From NCBI GenBank assembly GCA_009778835.1, contig WRFK01000094.1, positions 1 through 6,366 of the forward strand: DNA of 6,366 nt, read 5' to 3'. This stretch comes from Spirochaetaceae bacterium. GTDB lineage: Bacteria > Spirochaetota > Spirochaetia > CADAEX01. This document shows, one piece after another, positions 4,981 to 6,366 of the stretch; within the stretch, counting starts at the first letter, position 1, and each line of letters opens with the position of its first letter. The notes below the pieces were generated by a model. The model was not told the origin of the DNA, did no database searches, and worked only from the letters and a program-made list of their open reading frames with translations. The position numbers and the translations under genes were made by a program.

Positions 4981-5055
4981 AAAGAAACCATTACTCTTTG
5001 CCGTAATGCCAGACTCAAACTCTCTGTATGTAGTAAAATATCAAATTGCATTATT

Positions 5056-5069
5056 TCGATTATAGTCGA
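5056..5069 (+). promoter_or_regulatory. Possible auxiliary operator upstream of ATPase 2
   Basis: TCGA, six bases, TCGA, which also reads as CGAT repeated ten bases apart (5057-5060 and 5067-5070). CGAT is shared with the core of the perfect palindrome centred about 40 bases downstream, so it may be a second, weaker site for the same regulator. The match is short. Confidence 0.35.
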
Positions 5070-5088
5070 TAAATCACTAAATACGCAC

Positions 5089-5118
5089 TTGACTATCGTT
5101 TATAAACGATAGTATATT
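5089..5118 (+). promoter_or_regulatory. Promoter spanned by a perfect 22-bp palindrome, before ATPase 2
   Basis: TTGACT (5089-5094), 18 bases, TATATT (5113-5118) form a good sigma70 promoter. The bases 5092-5113 are a perfect palindrome with half-site ACTATCGTTTA and no unpaired centre; it covers the end of the -35 box, the entire spacer and the first base of the -10 box. Transcription would begin near 5125, leaving a leader of about 14 bases before the TTG at 5139. Such an exact overlap is typical of tightly repressed, often self-regulated operons such as toxin-antitoxin loci. The regulator is not identified. Confidence 0.82.
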
Positions 5119-5126
5119 ACAAGAAA

Positions 5127-5131
5127 AGGAG
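5127..5131 (+). promoter_or_regulatory. Ribosome binding site that sets the ATPase-2 start at TTG 5139
   Basis: AGGAG ends seven bases before TTG 5139, an ideal distance, but only one base before the earlier in-frame TTG 5133. It therefore selects 5139, which also aligns the protein start (M-IKRE) with that of copy 1. Confidence 0.8.
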
Positions 5132-5138
5132 ATTGTTC

Positions 5139-6314
5139 TTGATTAAGCGTGAATTGTATATGAAACAGATTCGTCCGTTTATCGGGAAAGATGTTGTCAA
5201 AATTCTAACCGGTATCCGGCGCAGCGGTAAATCTGTAATACTTGATTTGCTATGTAAAGAGATAAATTGTCCAAAGCGAAGTATTTTTATTAATTTTGAA
5301 AGCAAAAAAAATGATAAATATAAAGATCCAGATACGCTCTATAAATTCGTTACTGCTGAAGTTGGAAAATGCAAGGAAAAGTTTTATTTATTTTTTGATG
5401 AAATCCAGGAGCTTCCAAATTGGGAAGGAGTTATCAATTCTTTTCGTATTGACTTTGATGCCGATATCTATATTACCGGCTCAAATGCAAAACTGCTTTC
5501 TGGTGAACTTTCCACCTTCATAGCAGGTCGTTATGTGCAATTTACAATTTATCCGTTTTCATTTGCCGAATTTAAACTGATCAATAAAAAACATTCTTTT
5601 TTTGATTATCTGGAAATTGGCGGAATGCCGTTTTTAACCAATATTATAGATGATAAAAAATCCATACAACAATATTTAGATGATGTATACGGATCTATAA
5701 TCCTAAAGGATGTGGTAAAACGGAATAATATACGGGATGTAGATTTGCTGGATCGCATTGTTACCTATGTTTTAGCCAACATAGGACAAACCTTCTCGGC
5801 AAATTCAATCGCAAAATATTTTAAAAATGAAAAAAGAAAAGTCAGCACAGACACGGTATTGAATTACATTAGGGCATGTGAGGATGCCCATCTGTTTTAC
5901 CGTCTGCAAAGACAGGAAATAAAAGGAAAAAAAATACTGACAGTGAATGAAAAACTCTATGTTGTTGACCACGGTATGCGTGAAGCTATTTACGGCAAAA
6001 ACAATCAGGACATAGAAAAAGTACTGGAAAACATTGTATGTTTGGAATTACAACGTTGGGGTTACAAACTTACAGTTGGAACTGTCGATGATGCAAAAGA
6101 GATTGATTTTGTCGCGGTAAAAAACAGCGAAACTATATATTTTCAGGTATGTTATCTTCTTGAACAAGAAACAACCAGAGAAAGGGAATTTGGAAATTTA
6201 GAAAAGATCAATGATAATTACCCAAAATATGTTTTAAGCATGGATAAAATCAATATGAGCAGAAATGGGATAAAACATTTAAATATCGAAGACTTTTTAT
6301 TGAACTTCAGCTAA
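5139..6314 (+). CDS. AAA ATPase with DUF4143 domain (COG1373 type), copy 2
   Basis: A 391-aa paralogue of the preceding ATPase, same domain order. Counting from TTG 5139: Walker A GIRRSGKS (25-32), Walker B FYLFFDEIQ (82-90), ITGSN (112-116), AGRY (129-132), the family's GGMP turn (161-164), a winged-helix-like linker (about 205-260), then DUF4143 with VLENIVCLELQRWG, EIDF (321-324) and FQVCY (335-339) in place of the nuclease E-x-K. The closing NDNYPKYVLSMD is shared almost exactly with copy 1. The nucleotide sequences have diverged strongly, so this is an old paralogue or separate acquisition, not a recent duplication. The rare TTG start, excellent AGGAG and palindrome-covered promoter suggest deliberately limited expression. 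No terminator is seen after the stop, which is followed at once by a third-copy fragment in the same frame. Confidence 0.92.
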   Translation: MIKRELYMKQIRPFIGKDVVKILTGIRRSGKSVILDLLCKEINCPKRSIFINFESKKNDKYKDPDTLYKFVTAEVGKCKEKFYLFFDEIQELPNWEGVINSFRIDFDADIYITGSNAKLLSGELSTFIAGRYVQFTIYPFSFAEFKLINKKHSFFDYLEIGGMPFLTNIIDDKKSIQQYLDDVYGSIILKDVVKRNNIRDVDLLDRIVTYVLANIGQTFSANSIAKYFKNEKRKVSTDTVLNYIRACEDAHLFYRLQRQEIKGKKILTVNEKLYVVDHGMREAIYGKNNQDIEKVLENIVCLELQRWGYKLTVGTVDDAKEIDFVAVKNSETIYFQVCYLLEQETTREREFGNLEKINDNYPKYVLSMDKINMSRNGIKHLNIEDFLLNFS

Positions 6315-6366
6315 TTGTGTACCAGAGTCAAGAGAGAAAATTATTTAGCAAAGCTGCGATACGCTG
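6315..6366 (+). pseudogene. 5' fragment of a third ATPase copy, cut by the window end
   Basis: Directly after the ATPase-2 stop, in the same frame, the sequence reads (TTG) C T R V K R E N Y L A K L R Y A. Bases 6328-6360 repeat 3728-3760, the start of ATPase 1, at 32 of 33 positions, and then diverge. The promoter, inverted repeat, ribosome site and ATG that precede the original are absent here; a TTG at 6315 is the only start and has no Shine-Dalgarno. It is most likely a recombination remnant, though a continuing gene beyond the window cannot be excluded. Confidence 0.55.

Noticed and set aside
5133..5138. TTG 5133 as the start of ATPase 2
   Set aside because: The AGGAG is only one base away, and the extra two residues do not align with copy 1; TTG 5139 fits both criteria.

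Overview
The window is AT-rich (roughly one third G+C outside two patches) and looks like a chromosomal segment of a spirochaete, most plausibly a Treponema-like one. The grounds are modest: the general style of the RF2 protein, a lipoprotein with a relaxed lipobox (LISSC), and the AT-rich background. No rRNA or other phylogenetic marker is present, so the assignment is tentative.

Left part, minus strand (14-2590). prfB (RF2) is the one housekeeping gene. Its real start is an ATG at 1121, and it carries the classical programmed +1 frameshift (GGAGG, CAT, CTT TGA C at 1049-1063), giving 368 aa. Thirteen bases upstream of it lies a small gene for a Cas2/VapD-like protein, with no CRISPR array or other cas gene nearby. 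Next comes a HigA-like (HI1420-type) antitoxin without its usual toxin, under a near-consensus promoter with a palindromic operator. Beyond it is a lipoprotein gene of clearly higher G+C that is broken twice: a tandem 7-base repeat disconnects the ATG from the signal peptide, and a one-base excess in an A5 tract shifts the 3' end.

Middle (2577-3723). A gene-free AT-rich stretch with a (GA)11 microsatellite and a small stem-loop separates the minus-strand genes from a plus-strand toxin-antitoxin-type pair, DUF433 and DUF5615 (PIN-like), whose genes overlap by ATGA. A weak hairpin follows them.

Right part, plus strand (3660-6366). Two complete paralogous AAA/DUF4143 ATPases (COG1373 type) follow each other, and the 5' end of a third copy is visible at the window edge. 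Each complete copy sits directly behind a promoter overlapped by a large symmetric site: a 14-bp-arm inverted repeat for the first, and a perfect 22-bp palindrome spanning the -35/-10 spacer for the second. A degenerate copy of the first gene's promoter element lies just after that gene, so the gene is bracketed by repeats.

Taken together, a housekeeping gene borders an accessory region of toxin-antitoxin-like and mobile ATPase modules, several partly decayed. The points most worth following are the antitoxin/Cas2-like pairing, the repeat-interrupted lipoprotein start, and the operator-controlled repeated ATPase units.
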